Assembly (NCBI GenBank): GCA_021298595.1
Contig: JAJTHL010000022.1
Coordinates: 1 to 32,986, forward strand
Source of the DNA: Alphaproteobacteria bacterium
Lineage (GTDB): Bacteria; Pseudomonadota; Alphaproteobacteria; Caedimonadales; UBA1908
Length of the DNA: 32,986 nucleotides
Direction of reading: 5' to 3'
Part shown: one piece after another, positions 10,208-18,147 of the stretch
Position numbering within the stretch: the stretch's first letter is position 1
How the letters are laid out: every line of letters starts with the position of its first letter
The notes under the pieces: generated by a model
Database searches by the model: none
Seen by the model: only the letters and a program-made list of their open reading frames with translations
What the model was told of the DNA's origin: nothing
Translations under genes and position numbers: made by a program

Positions 10208-11458
10208 TTAGCGTAGGGATGCACGCCCCTTGACCCACCAAAAGCCAAAAAAGGCCAAGACAAGGGCGACGGGGATCACCCCAAGCCCGTAGACATAGGA
10301 GTCAGGACTGTAAACCGGCACACAGTCTTTGACGGCGCCGTCCCACTGCCACACCATGATCTTGGCAATAAGGGTGTGAAAGACGTATCCAAAGGACATA
10401 ATCACCATGTTGGTAAAAGCTGTCACAACGCTGCTGAGCCTATCGGGCAGATGTTTGCTGTTCATATAAAGGGCCAAGACTTGGTAGGCTGATAAGACGC
10501 CGATCAAAAAGAAGAAAACGCCGACAATCCAAGGCGACACCTGAAACAAAAGAAGAACCCCAAAGAACACCGCCATACCAAGGGCGCACGCAAGGGTTGT
10601 AGGATAGTAAGCTTTCCACTTTTCAGCCAGATACGCCAAAATAGGAGACCCCACTCCCATACCGATGAAAATCAAGGACGGCAACGACGAGGCAACAGCC
10701 GGATCGTAGCCGTACACGCGCACCAAATACGAAAAGGCCCAGACGTCTGCAAATCCTTCCAAAGGCCCCACCATGAGGGCTGCAAACAAAGCGGTCCCCA
10801 GCACGTATTTGTTGGAAAAGACCTCTTTTAAATCTTGAAACAGGGAAGAGTCTTCGCCCTTATCGGTTTCTTTCAAGGCCGGCGTTAGGAATGCCATGAG
10901 AAGGGCCAGCACTCCGCCGCCCACAAACACGCCCATAAGCACAGACTCCCACCCCATGGACAGAGATAGCGCGCGCACGGGATAGCCCCCATAAATGGCG
11001 CCAGCCAGCCCCACGGTCACGGAAAAGCCAAGAAGCCTTGAGAACAAACTATCGGGAAAATAAAGACGTAAGATCTTGAAAACACCAAGGATCGCCCCCG
11101 ACGAGCCCGCGCCCACAAGAAAACGCCCTGCAATGGCCATGGGCCAGGACGATCCCAAGGTTAAGGGAAGGACCCCCAGAACGCTGATCAAGACGCATCC
11201 TGGCATGACCCACTTGGGGCCAAATCGATCAAGAAGGATGCCAATGGGCAAATGCATCAGCGCATATCCTAAATAATAAACGCCCGAAAACGTGCCGTAA
11301 TCGCCCGCGTCAATGGCGAACTTTGCCATGATATCGTCGATCATAACGCTGGGGCAAACGCGTAGGATATACTGGTACGCATAGAAAAAGGCACCCATAC
11401 TCCACAGCGTCCAAGCCAGGGCATGAAATTTATTAGGGGTTATCTTCTCGGATGTCAT
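10208..11458 (-). CDS. Major facilitator superfamily transporter, substrate unknown
   Basis: This is a 416-residue, 12-helix inner-membrane carrier. The MFS loop signature appears as GILLDRFGPKWVM between helices 2 and 3. The beginning, with FYAYQYILRVCPSVMIDDIM and YYLGYALMHLPIG, resembles the MFS group found in intracellular Legionella and Coxiella (the Pht-like phagosomal transporters) and related alphaproteobacterial carriers; that assignment is by eye. The start used is ATG 11458 (MTSEKITPNKFH), although its ribosome-binding site is weak. The frame stays open back to 11557, but those 33 extra residues do not look like protein of this family. The substrate may be an amino acid, nucleoside or organic acid. 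Confidence 0.82.
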   Translation of the reverse strand: MTSEKITPNKFHALAWTLWSMGAFFYAYQYILRVCPSVMIDDIMAKFAIDAGDYGTFSGVYYLGYALMHLPIGILLDRFGPKWVMPGCVLISVLGVLPLTLGSSWPMAIAGRFLVGAGSSGAILGVFKILRLYFPDSLFSRLLGFSVTVGLAGAIYGGYPVRALSLSMGWESVLMGVFVGGGVLALLMAFLTPALKETDKGEDSSLFQDLKEVFSNKYVLGTALFAALMVGPLEGFADVWAFSYLVRVYGYDPAVASSLPSLIFIGMGVGSPILAYLAEKWKAYYPTTLACALGMAVFFGVLLLFQVSPWIVGVFFFLIGVLSAYQVLALYMNSKHLPDRLSSVVTAFTNMVIMSFGYVFHTLIAKIMVWQWDGAVKDCVPVYSPDSYVYGLGVIPVALVLAFFGFWWVKGRASLR

Positions 11459-11629
11459 GATAAACTTACGTGCTGTCTCAAATGGGGGGAGCATGTCATA
11501 AGGCGACCCCAGAATCAAGAAAAACAATGGGTCGAGGTGCGCGACCCCTTGCCACAATACGCAATAAACGACGCCTCACCTCCAACTGGCTCTTTTCTTT
11601 TAAGCCAGACTTCTTTATAACTGTTTACA

Positions 11630-11651
11630 GGCAGAACACCGTGTTCGTGCC
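11630..11651. promoter_or_regulatory. Dyad upstream of trcR
   Basis: The 232-base divergent gap 11459-11690 holds no gene but has a near-perfect dyad: GGCA, then GAACAC-C-GTGTTC (11634-11646), one extra G, then TGCC (11648-11651). A possible -10, TATAAC at 11616-11621, lies just before it, so the dyad would fall at or just after the transcription start, 40 bases before the trcR ATG. The -35 is weak. A second 6-base hairpin (CTGGCT 11586-11591, AGCCAG 11603-11608) precedes it. Either an operator or a 5' UTR hairpin is possible. Confidence 0.45.
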
Positions 11652-11690
11652 AGGCAAGAAAACCCATAAGAATGATAGAGGTGAAAGTCC

Positions 11691-12218
11691 ATGGTAGCGC
11701 CCCTTATGCCCAAAGCAACAGCTCTTTGGCTGCTGGAGAATACAACCTTAACCTTCCAGCAAATTGCGGATTACTGCCAACTTCATCTTTTAGAAGTTCA
11801 AGCCCTTGCAGACGGAGAGCTTGGACAAGGCTTACAGCCTTTTGACCCCATAGGGGCGGGACAACTCAGCCAAGAGTGCCTGGATAAGTGTCAGGAGGAC
11901 CCTGCCCTTCCCCTGGAGCTTCTCGCTCCCCACGAGCAAAGCTCTCGCGGAAAAAAAGCCCGTTACACCCCCCTTTCCCGCCGGAAAGAGAGGCCCGACG
12001 CCATCGCCTGGCTTCTTAAGTTCCACAAAGGGATTTCAGATACGCAAATTATCAAGCTGATCGGCACGACTAAGGCCACCATCGAAGCGGTCCGCTCCGG
12101 CACCCATAAGAACGCCGAAGAAATCAAGCCCCGCAATCCTGTGGTCCTAGGCCTTTGCTCTCAAGAAGCCTTGGAAAAGGCTGTGGGCACAACGGCGGCG
12201 CGCGCTGACGACGAATAA
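11691..12218 (+). CDS. trcR: TrcR-like cell-cycle transcriptional regulator (DUF1013 family)
   Basis: The 175-residue protein follows the DUF1013 family almost end to end: it opens with APLMPKATALWLLENTTLTF, then QIADYCQLHLLEVQALADGE, and later has RYTPLSRRKERPDAIAWLLK and a C-terminal NPVVLGLCSQ. Two helix-turn-helix-like stretches are visible, residues about 20-42 and 115-138 (ISDTQIIKLIGTTKATIEAV). The family is widespread in Alphaproteobacteria; the Caulobacter member is named TrcR and linked to cell-cycle transcription. The start ATG has GAGGTG seven bases upstream. The segment 70-90 and the C-terminal tail are less conserved. The gene stands alone between a divergent MFS gene and a convergent peptidase gene. 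Confidence 0.9.
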   Translation: MVAPLMPKATALWLLENTTLTFQQIADYCQLHLLEVQALADGELGQGLQPFDPIGAGQLSQECLDKCQEDPALPLELLAPHEQSSRGKKARYTPLSRRKERPDAIAWLLKFHKGISDTQIIKLIGTTKATIEAVRSGTHKNAEEIKPRNPVVLGLCSQEALEKAVGTTAARADDE

Positions 12219-12230
12219 ATCTGACGTGAT

Positions 12231-12257
12231 GGGGCACTTAAAGGGTGTCCCTTCTTT
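12231..12257 (+). terminator. Probable terminator of trcR
   Basis: GGGGCAC (12231-12237) pairs with GTGTCCC (12245-12251), one pair being G-U, with a 7-base loop, followed by TTCTTT. It lies 12 bases after the trcR stop. The U-tract is short, so termination may be incomplete. Confidence 0.45.
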
Positions 12258-12297
12258 ACCTTGATCATTCCCCCTTTGAATTTATTCTTTCACCCCT

Positions 12298-12816
12298 CTA
12301 GAGATGAATATACCAGGCGATTGTCTCGTTCTTTTCGCGCTTAAAGAGCCCTGTTTTGTTCTCGACGTTCCCTTCAGCCGTGATGAGATAACCGGGTGTG
12401 TTCTCAAGCACAATCCCTATGTGATCAAGCACTTGATCTGATACCAATTTATTGTATATCACCAAATCGCCCGGAACCGGTTCATATAATCTGTCCTTTA
12501 GCGTTCCTTGTGATCTGGCCCATTCAACCCATATACCAACCAAGCCAAAAGTGCCTTTTTTGTCTTCAAAGGGACGTATCTTTAAGGCGTAACCAGCCGT
12601 CGTCAGGATAAAGTAAACAAATGCAGCGCACCAATCGGCGCCAAAATCAAGATCGAGAAATCTTGGGTCATTTTCTGCAAAGGTTTTTCTAAAGGGAGAC
12701 AGGAATTTTTCGATTTCAGGACCTGCTTTTGTGGCATTTCCCTTTAACTTTAGAGATGCCTCCCTTTTAGCGAGAAGGACAACTTTTTCTTTTGAATCAG
12801 TAACAGGCGGCGTCAT
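12298..12816 (-). CDS. CHAP/TIGR02594-like cysteine peptidase or amidase
   Basis: The 172-residue protein has the order of motifs seen in CHAP/NlpC-P60-like cell-wall hydrolases of the TIGR02594 kind: DWCAAFVYFI (candidate catalytic C63), VPGDLVIYN, DHIGIVLE (candidate H132), then ITAEGNVEN (E148 or N150 as third residue). It would cleave peptidoglycan cross-links or stem amides, or act on another amide bond. No signal peptide or membrane helix is visible. The start is ATG 12816, with GAGG five bases upstream; the ATG at 12834 lacks a ribosome-binding site. Three 60-base lines I counted have 43-45% G+C, against 68% in a mutS line, which fits a separate origin. It is a single-gene unit. Confidence 0.7.
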   Translation of the reverse strand: MTPPVTDSKEKVVLLAKREASLKLKGNATKAGPEIEKFLSPFRKTFAENDPRFLDLDFGADWCAAFVYFILTTAGYALKIRPFEDKKGTFGLVGIWVEWARSQGTLKDRLYEPVPGDLVIYNKLVSDQVLDHIGIVLENTPGYLITAEGNVENKTGLFKREKNETIAWYIHL

Positions 12817-12916
12817 TCTAACCTCTATCCCCATGATAAAACTATTTTATGTACTTCTTTAAGAATGGCGAATGCCTTATATATTTTGACCTATCTTGCG
12901 CCTGTTCTAACATCAA

Positions 12917-12955
12917 GAAAAAAAGGGGGAGAGACAGATGTCTCATCCCCTTTTT
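12917..12955 (-). terminator. Rho-independent terminator after ppiD
   Basis: On the minus strand AAAAAGGGG (12955-12947) pairs with CCCCTTTTT (12928-12920), and inside it GAGACA pairs with TGTCTC. A run of seven Ts follows. It begins eight bases after the ppiD stop and separates that transcript from the peptidase gene. Confidence 0.85.
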
Positions 12956-12962
12956 GGTTTTC

Positions 12963-14621
12963 TTACGCGTGTTCTTTGAGCTGGGCTTCAAGCCAGCGGT
13001 TGTTACGTTCCACCGGAAAGCGGCCAGCAAGACTATTAAGATAGCTTGCGACATAGTCGTTTTGATACATCTGATCAAAATCTGTTCGCCGCTCGACAAA
13101 GCTCTTGTCTTGGGGATCAACGTCGGGGGACGTCACCCCTTCAACGCAGCCCACGAAAAACAAAGCCTTATCAAGAGAGGACTCCAGGGGTGCTGGCACC
13201 GTTTGTCCCACATTTCCTTGGAAAAGGGCTGCCACCACACGCTCGGGCAAGGTAAGCTTGCTTGGCAAAGACGGGCCCCTTCTTGTGAGGCGCACACTTT
13301 GAGCCTTAAGGCCGTGGCTTTGAAGGGTTGTTAAAAATACGCTGGGACTTTGGCTTTTCTTTGAGATTTCTGCTGCAATACCAGCCGCCATTTCTTTTTT
13401 CTTCATGGCAACCCAAAGTGCGGCGGCGCGTGCTGGGGGGACTTCGGCCGACGTGCGTTCATGGGCCTCTTGTACTTTGTCCACATGCACGAGGAACGAT
13501 ACATTCTCAGCACCTTCCACAAAAGCCCCTGCCGTTTGAGGCTCTAGGGTAAAGGCTTCACGGACATAAGCTTTCTCGGCATCACTTAAGGTAAGCTTGG
13601 AAGCCCCGTCGCCGGCAAAGGGATCATAAGCCCCGCTTGCATCTACCCTTAGGAATGACAAGACAGGCAGCTTGTATTTCACCCCAATTTCTTTGAGTGA
13701 ACTCCCAGCCGCAATGTCATCTTCGATTTTAGTACTTTGCTCATACATAAGAGAAAGAGCTTTTTGATGACGGACTTCTTCCTCCAGCTGTGCCTTTAGA
13801 ACGTCAAGGGATTTATCCTTAAGCGCTTCTGGCCTGTCGGCGTAGGCTTTTTCAAGCTCTTCTTGGGAGACCGTCAAGGTTTTTGCAAGTTCCTTTGGAT
13901 CCATGACAAGCACAGAAAAATCACGGTACTCAGGCGCCTTAAGGACTTCTTTGTACTTGGTGAAAAGTTCTTTAATGTCTTCTTCCTTAGGCGCTTCAGA
14001 AAAGGCCATATCGTCGCTAGAGATCAAAGTGTACAGCACTTGACGTGTTTGCTCTTGCCACTTGTAAAGAATGAGCTCTTGAAGTGAGGGCAGGCTTAGA
14101 TTCTGGAAAAGGGTCGACAATAGATTTTGGCGAATCAGATCCTGGCGAAGCTCTGCCACAAACGAGGCTTCATTATACCCCAACCGCTCGATGACCATCA
14201 AAAAATGCTGCTTATCGAACTTACCTGTGGGATCAAAGAAGGATTTGTTCTGGGCAAGGGCTTTACGCACGCTCTCGTCTGTGAGGGTGATCCCAAGGCG
14301 GTGCGCTTCTTGGGCAATCAAGGCTTGTTGGATGAGCGTATCAAGCACCTGGTGAAAAAGGCCAGCCTTCAGGGCGTCTTCTTCAGTGATGCGCTGACCT
14401 GTAGAGGCCGCGATTTGCTTGAGGCGTCTATCGACAGCGGAGCGAAGTTGCCAAGTGGTAATGCGTTCGGCGCCCACAGTAGCCACAACTTGACCACGAC
14501 CGCCACCCATATTGTGCATCCAGTCGCCACCACCCCACAGCACGGCAAAGGTCACAGCCACAAGTCCCAAAAAGGTACGGAACCACCACGTGGAGGAAAA
14601 GTGGCGAATTTTCTCAATCAT
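12963..14621 (-). CDS. ppiD: PpiD-like periplasmic chaperone (SurA_N) lacking the parvulin domain
   Basis: The 552-residue protein has one N-terminal membrane anchor (residues 13-30, FRTFLGLVAVTFAVLWGG) and a SurA-type chaperone domain (about 45-250: VGAERITTWQLR, LFHQVLDTLIQQALIAQEAHRLGI). PpiD helps outer-membrane and secreted proteins fold as they leave SecYEG. In the family a parvulin prolyl-isomerase domain of about 95 residues follows the motif corresponding to EELEKAYADR here. In this protein that motif (254-263) runs almost straight into the C-terminal VLKAQLEEEVRHQKA (274-288), so the parvulin part is missing and the total is shorter than the usual 620-640. The frame is intact. It ends at a strong terminator. 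Confidence 0.88.
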   Translation of the reverse strand: MIEKIRHFSSTWWFRTFLGLVAVTFAVLWGGGDWMHNMGGGRGQVVATVGAERITTWQLRSAVDRRLKQIAASTGQRITEEDALKAGLFHQVLDTLIQQALIAQEAHRLGITLTDESVRKALAQNKSFFDPTGKFDKQHFLMVIERLGYNEASFVAELRQDLIRQNLLSTLFQNLSLPSLQELILYKWQEQTRQVLYTLISSDDMAFSEAPKEEDIKELFTKYKEVLKAPEYRDFSVLVMDPKELAKTLTVSQEELEKAYADRPEALKDKSLDVLKAQLEEEVRHQKALSLMYEQSTKIEDDIAAGSSLKEIGVKYKLPVLSFLRVDASGAYDPFAGDGASKLTLSDAEKAYVREAFTLEPQTAGAFVEGAENVSFLVHVDKVQEAHERTSAEVPPARAAALWVAMKKKEMAAGIAAEISKKSQSPSVFLTTLQSHGLKAQSVRLTRRGPSLPSKLTLPERVVAALFQGNVGQTVPAPLESSLDKALFFVGCVEGVTSPDVDPQDKSFVERRTDFDQMYQNDYVASYLNSLAGRFPVERNNRWLEAQLKEHA

Positions 14622-14637
14622 AATGTCATTCTCAAGA

Positions 14638-14663
14638 GGTTAAAACTCCCTGGGATTTTAACC
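14638..14663. repeat. Near-perfect dyad before ppiD
   Basis: GGTTAAAA (14638-14645) and TTTTAACC (14656-14663) flank TCCC-T-GGGA (14647-14655) with a single unpaired C. The 26-base dyad lies 17 bases upstream of the ppiD ATG and 43 bases after the tlc stop. It could be a repressor site, an RNA hairpin that ends or slows tlc transcription, or a processing site. Confidence 0.5.
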
Positions 14664-14706
14664 AGGTCGTGCCTCTCAAGCAATGTCTTTATCGGGGATG
14701 AGGCTT

Positions 14707-16209
14707 TTATTTTGTCCCGGGCTCATACTTTGCAAGCTGGATGTGGTACATCCGGTCAAGAACCTTTACGGCCACAAGCCACGCAATGATGGCGAGCAAG
14801 ATCACACCCGCCAGATACGGCGCAATGGCCATAAGGTCGCCAGCCGCCAGCACCACCAAAAGGAAGCCCGATACATAGCCCCCAGCTGCCTTGCCAAATT
14901 GGTGAACGGTCACGTCAACGGCGGCCTTTCCTTTGATCTTGAGTTCCTGGTCGAGCGGAATATAGGCCATTTCTTTGGTCGGATCAAAAAGCGAATACTT
15001 AGAGCTTTTGCTTAACAGCGTTTGTGCCGTACTCACAATGACCGCCATCATCAAGGGTGTTGTACCAAGCATGGCCATGACACCCGTCAGGTTTTCTTTG
15101 AAGAAGAGAAACGAAAAGAACGCAAGCGCTGTGGTAAAAAGAATCAAAGGGGTGGCAAGAGCGCCCCAGCGCCAGCCAAATTTGTTCACAAGGCCCTTGG
15201 ATAAGAAAATCACGCTCACCGTCACAATGCCTGTATAGATCGAGAAGTTACCCATGAAAGCTGCGTATTCTCTGGTGGTGGGATATTGAAGGGAGAGTTG
15301 CTTCTTCCACATGATGCCAAGAAGGTTCATGGAGAACGCATACCCAAACACAAGGGTCGCAATGAGTCCTAGATATGGAGAGCTTAGGATATACCTAAAG
15401 CTTTGCATGAGAGATAACTTAAGTTTGCGGCTTTGCCCTTTGACGAGCTGGCTTGCGCCGTCATAGTAAATGGGGTCCGTTAGAACAGACCTGTTCAGCC
15501 AATAATAAAGGGCAAGCATACAGGCACCAGCAGCCAGCACTACGGTCAGGGTTCCCCGGATATATCCTTCACAAGACGCACTGTCACCGTCGAATTCACA
15601 GTTCACACCCACAGTATATCCTGCCAAAATCAAGGCTAAGTGCCCGATTAAGCCAAACATGGAATAAAATCGCTTGGCTTCGGATGTTCTTGTCACCTCA
15701 TTGGCAAACTGCCAGAAAGATAGGTTTAAGATCACCGCACCCCAAAGCTCCGCAAACACATAAAATGCCGTGTAAATCCACACCCCAAAAAGAGGGACAA
15801 AATGCTGCAGATGAGGAAATGAATCCTTCATATTCTGAATGGTCTCAGGCGACATTTGAAGCGCGTCGCGGTAGGGATGAAGGACAAGACCAAAAAGAAC
15901 AAAGAACCCTAAAAAGAAACAAACGACGGCATAATATAGGTGTTCCCTTGATAGAACGTTGGCGATCTTGGTGTAGATCGCCACAAAAAGAAGAGAGCAC
16001 GGAAGAACCACACCGCCTTTGAGAAAGGGCAGGACTTCCGCACCCGCCTCGGTCATAATCAAGGCGTCTTTCGTATTGCGAAGGACCGTGTAATTAAAGA
16101 TGGTGAAAAACATAATAAGACTAACGGGCAAAAATTTCTTCGCCTCATTACTCCGGATGGGCCACAAGAAGGCCCTAACCTTACCAAACTCCGATGACGA
16201 CTGGGACAC
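14707..16209 (-). CDS. tlc: Tlc-type ATP/ADP translocase (nucleotide transport protein)
   Basis: The 500-residue inner-membrane protein has about 12 hydrophobic segments and follows the Tlc/NTT family throughout. It matches Rickettsia Tlc in FLWPIRSNEAKKFLP, in VLRNTKDALIMTEAGAE with the conserved Lys, in AELWG, in FWQFANEVTRTSEAKRFYSM, and in the late signature SLFDPTKEMAYIPLDQE followed by KIKGKAAVDV. The Rickettsia protein exchanges host ATP for bacterial ADP; other members import other nucleotides or NAD+, so the substrate is inferred. The start is GTG 16209: the frame is closed by a stop shortly upstream with no alternative start codon between. No clear ribosome-binding site precedes it. 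It lies 71 bases after abc-f and 85 before ppiD, all on one strand. Confidence 0.95.
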   Translation of the reverse strand: MSQSSSEFGKVRAFLWPIRSNEAKKFLPVSLIMFFTIFNYTVLRNTKDALIMTEAGAEVLPFLKGGVVLPCSLLFVAIYTKIANVLSREHLYYAVVCFFLGFFVLFGLVLHPYRDALQMSPETIQNMKDSFPHLQHFVPLFGVWIYTAFYVFAELWGAVILNLSFWQFANEVTRTSEAKRFYSMFGLIGHLALILAGYTVGVNCEFDGDSASCEGYIRGTLTVVLAAGACMLALYYWLNRSVLTDPIYYDGASQLVKGQSRKLKLSLMQSFRYILSSPYLGLIATLVFGYAFSMNLLGIMWKKQLSLQYPTTREYAAFMGNFSIYTGIVTVSVIFLSKGLVNKFGWRWGALATPLILFTTALAFFSFLFFKENLTGVMAMLGTTPLMMAVIVSTAQTLLSKSSKYSLFDPTKEMAYIPLDQELKIKGKAAVDVTVHQFGKAAGGYVSGFLLVVLAAGDLMAIAPYLAGVILLAIIAWLVAVKVLDRMYHIQLAKYEPGTK

Positions 16210-16280
16210 GTTTTTTGTATCTGCATTGCTTTACGCCACCTTTCTTGTACACGACCTTCTCGCAAAAAGACAGTTTTTTC

Positions 16281-17987
16281 TTAGCGCTTCTTTTTGGGCG
16301 AGGACCCTTTTCCACCCTTTGGCAGTATCTGTTTCTTTTTGGCTTGTTTTTTCTCACGAATTTCTTGGGCACGTGATTTTTCGTGGGGCGCAAAGGCAGC
16401 AGTTGAATCGGCTTTTGAGGATGAAAGGCCTTTCAAGACATACTTTTTATAGTCCTCCAAGGTCCCATCAAAGGTTGTGACCGTTTGATTTTCCACAAGC
16501 CACAATTGATCGGCGGTCATTTCTAACAGGTGCCAATCGTGGGTAATCAGGATCACCGCCCCCTTATATGCGTTCAAAGCAAAAATAAGGGCTTCCCTTG
16601 TTTCTAGATCCAAGTGGTTGGTGGGCTCGTCAAGAATCAAGATTTGCGGTTCTTGGTACGAAATCAGCGCAAGGTTAAGGCGCGCTTTTTCTCCTCCTGA
16701 AAGCTTCTCGACCACAATATCAGCTTTGTCACCAGGAAAGCCAAAGCGCCCAAGGCGTGCCCGCACCTTGGGCTCGAGAGCGTCCCGCATGAGAGCCGCC
16801 ATGTGATCATAGGCCGTATGCCCCAGGGTCAGCGCCTCCAGCTGGTGCTGGTGGTAATACCCGACCCTGAGCTTTGGGCAGCGGTAAATTTCGCCCGTTT
16901 GGGTTGGCAGCAACCCTGCCAGAAGTTTGGCAAAAGTGGTCTTACCATTGCCGTTTGCGCCCAAAAGGGCAATACGGTCATCGGCGTCAAGGCACTGGCC
17001 CAGACGTTTGAGGATTGTTGTTTCGCCGTACCCCACGCTCACCTTATCAAGGGTCACCAAGGGGGGGGCGAGCTCCTCGGGATCCGGAAAGTTCAAGTTC
17101 ATCAGCGGATCGTCGGGCATGGTGGAAAGCGGCTCAAACTTTGCCATTTGTTTCAAACGGGACTGGACTTGGCGCGCCTTTGAGCTTTTGTATCGAAAGC
17201 GGTCAATGAACTGCTGCATATGGGCGCGCTGGGTGTCCTGTTTGCGTTTTTCAGCCTCGAGAAGGGCAAGTCTCTCGCGTCTTGTGCGCTCGAAAAAGTC
17301 AAAGTTTCCGTTATAGAAGGTCAGCGTCTTATCATGGAGATGATAAATCCGGTCCGCGACAGCATTAATAAAGGTACGGTCATGACTGATGAGGAGAAGG
17401 GTTCTGGGGTATGTTTTCAAAAACCCTTCAAGCCACATGGCAGCTTCTAAATCCAAGTGGTTGGTGGGCTCGTCAAGCAGCAGCAAATCAGGTTCAAGAA
17501 ACAGGGCGCATGCAAGGGCGACTCGCATCCGCCATCCACCAGAGAATGCCGAAAGGGGCTTTGCTTGTGCTTCTTCACTAAACCCAAGTCCAGCGAGGAT
17601 CTTTGCAGCCCTAGACGGCGCTTCATAGGCATGAATTTCAAGAAGACGTTCGTGGACATGGGCAATACGGTCGGGATCGGTGGCGCTCTCAGCTTCACTT
17701 AACAGCGCTGCGCGTTCCTTATGGGACATCAAGACGAAATCAATCACGGTATGCTCAAGACCCTCACGCACTTCTTGGGCAACAATCCCAAGGGTTGCAT
17801 CCTTGGGCATGGAGAGCTCCCCAGCATCGGGCATGATTTCCCCTGTAATGAGGCGGAATAGAGAGGTTTTTCCTGACCCGTTCAAACCCACCAGGGCTCC
17901 TTTGTGTCCCTTAGGAAGATGGGCACTTGCCCCCTCGAAAAGAGTCCTGCCTCCAATACGATATGTCACATCTCTTAAGTGTAACAT
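16281..17987 (-). CDS. ABC-F family ATPase (YheS/Uup-like ribosome-associated factor)
   Basis: The 568-residue protein contains two ABC ATPase domains and no membrane segment. Domain 1 has Walker A GLNGSGKTS (about 34-42), signature FSGGWRMR and Walker B LLLLDEPTNHLDLE. Domain 2 has GANGNGKTT, LSGGEKAR and ILILDEPTNHLDLE. The charged linker between them (about residues 228-275) is the region that reaches the P-site tRNA in this family. The C-terminal tail ends in a lysine-rich stretch. Such proteins act on stalled ribosomes; the arrangement is nearest to E. coli YheS. The ATG has AAAGGA upstream. It is the first of three same-strand genes with tlc and ppiD. Confidence 0.9.
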   Translation of the reverse strand: MLHLRDVTYRIGGRTLFEGASAHLPKGHKGALVGLNGSGKTSLFRLITGEIMPDAGELSMPKDATLGIVAQEVREGLEHTVIDFVLMSHKERAALLSEAESATDPDRIAHVHERLLEIHAYEAPSRAAKILAGLGFSEEAQAKPLSAFSGGWRMRVALACALFLEPDLLLLDEPTNHLDLEAAMWLEGFLKTYPRTLLLISHDRTFINAVADRIYHLHDKTLTFYNGNFDFFERTRRERLALLEAEKRKQDTQRAHMQQFIDRFRYKSSKARQVQSRLKQMAKFEPLSTMPDDPLMNLNFPDPEELAPPLVTLDKVSVGYGETTILKRLGQCLDADDRIALLGANGNGKTTFAKLLAGLLPTQTGEIYRCPKLRVGYYHQHQLEALTLGHTAYDHMAALMRDALEPKVRARLGRFGFPGDKADIVVEKLSGGEKARLNLALISYQEPQILILDEPTNHLDLETREALIFALNAYKGAVILITHDWHLLEMTADQLWLVENQTVTTFDGTLEDYKKYVLKGLSSSKADSTAAFAPHEKSRAQEIREKKQAKKKQILPKGGKGSSPKKKR

Positions 17988-18102
17988 CTTTAAATCCTTT
18001 CATTCGGCTGTGCGCTTGGGTTTGATTTGCATCCAAAAGGCGCACACAAAATTGTTTTGGGCAGGATCATCCCCCGCCCTCTTATCATGACAAGGGGCAG
18101 CG

Positions 18103-18147
18103 TCAGGCACAGAAGACGCGCGTGCACACAAAGAAGGCAACGTCCAT
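18103..18147 (-). CDS. Possible 14-residue leader peptide upstream of the ABC-F gene
   Basis: In the 240-base gap between rplQ and abc-f, a short frame MDVAFFVCTRVFCA begins at ATG 18147 behind a strong AAGGAGAGG, six or fewer bases away. It ends 115 bases before the abc-f ATG. Some ABC-F resistance genes are controlled by translated leaders, so this could be one. Nothing shows it is expressed, and chance occurrence is quite possible. The rest of the gap holds the rplQ terminator and a GGGC/GCCC hairpin not followed by a T-run. Confidence 0.2.
   Translation of the reverse strand: MDVAFFVCTRVFCA

Noticed and set aside
14127-14789. 220-codon plus-strand open frame across the ppiD-tlc boundary
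   Set aside because: It is antisense to two real genes, of low-complexity mixed composition, with no family resemblance.
15453-16022. 189-codon plus-strand open frame inside tlc
   Set aside because: It is antisense to conserved Tlc sequence; its composition is that of a reverse-strand shadow.
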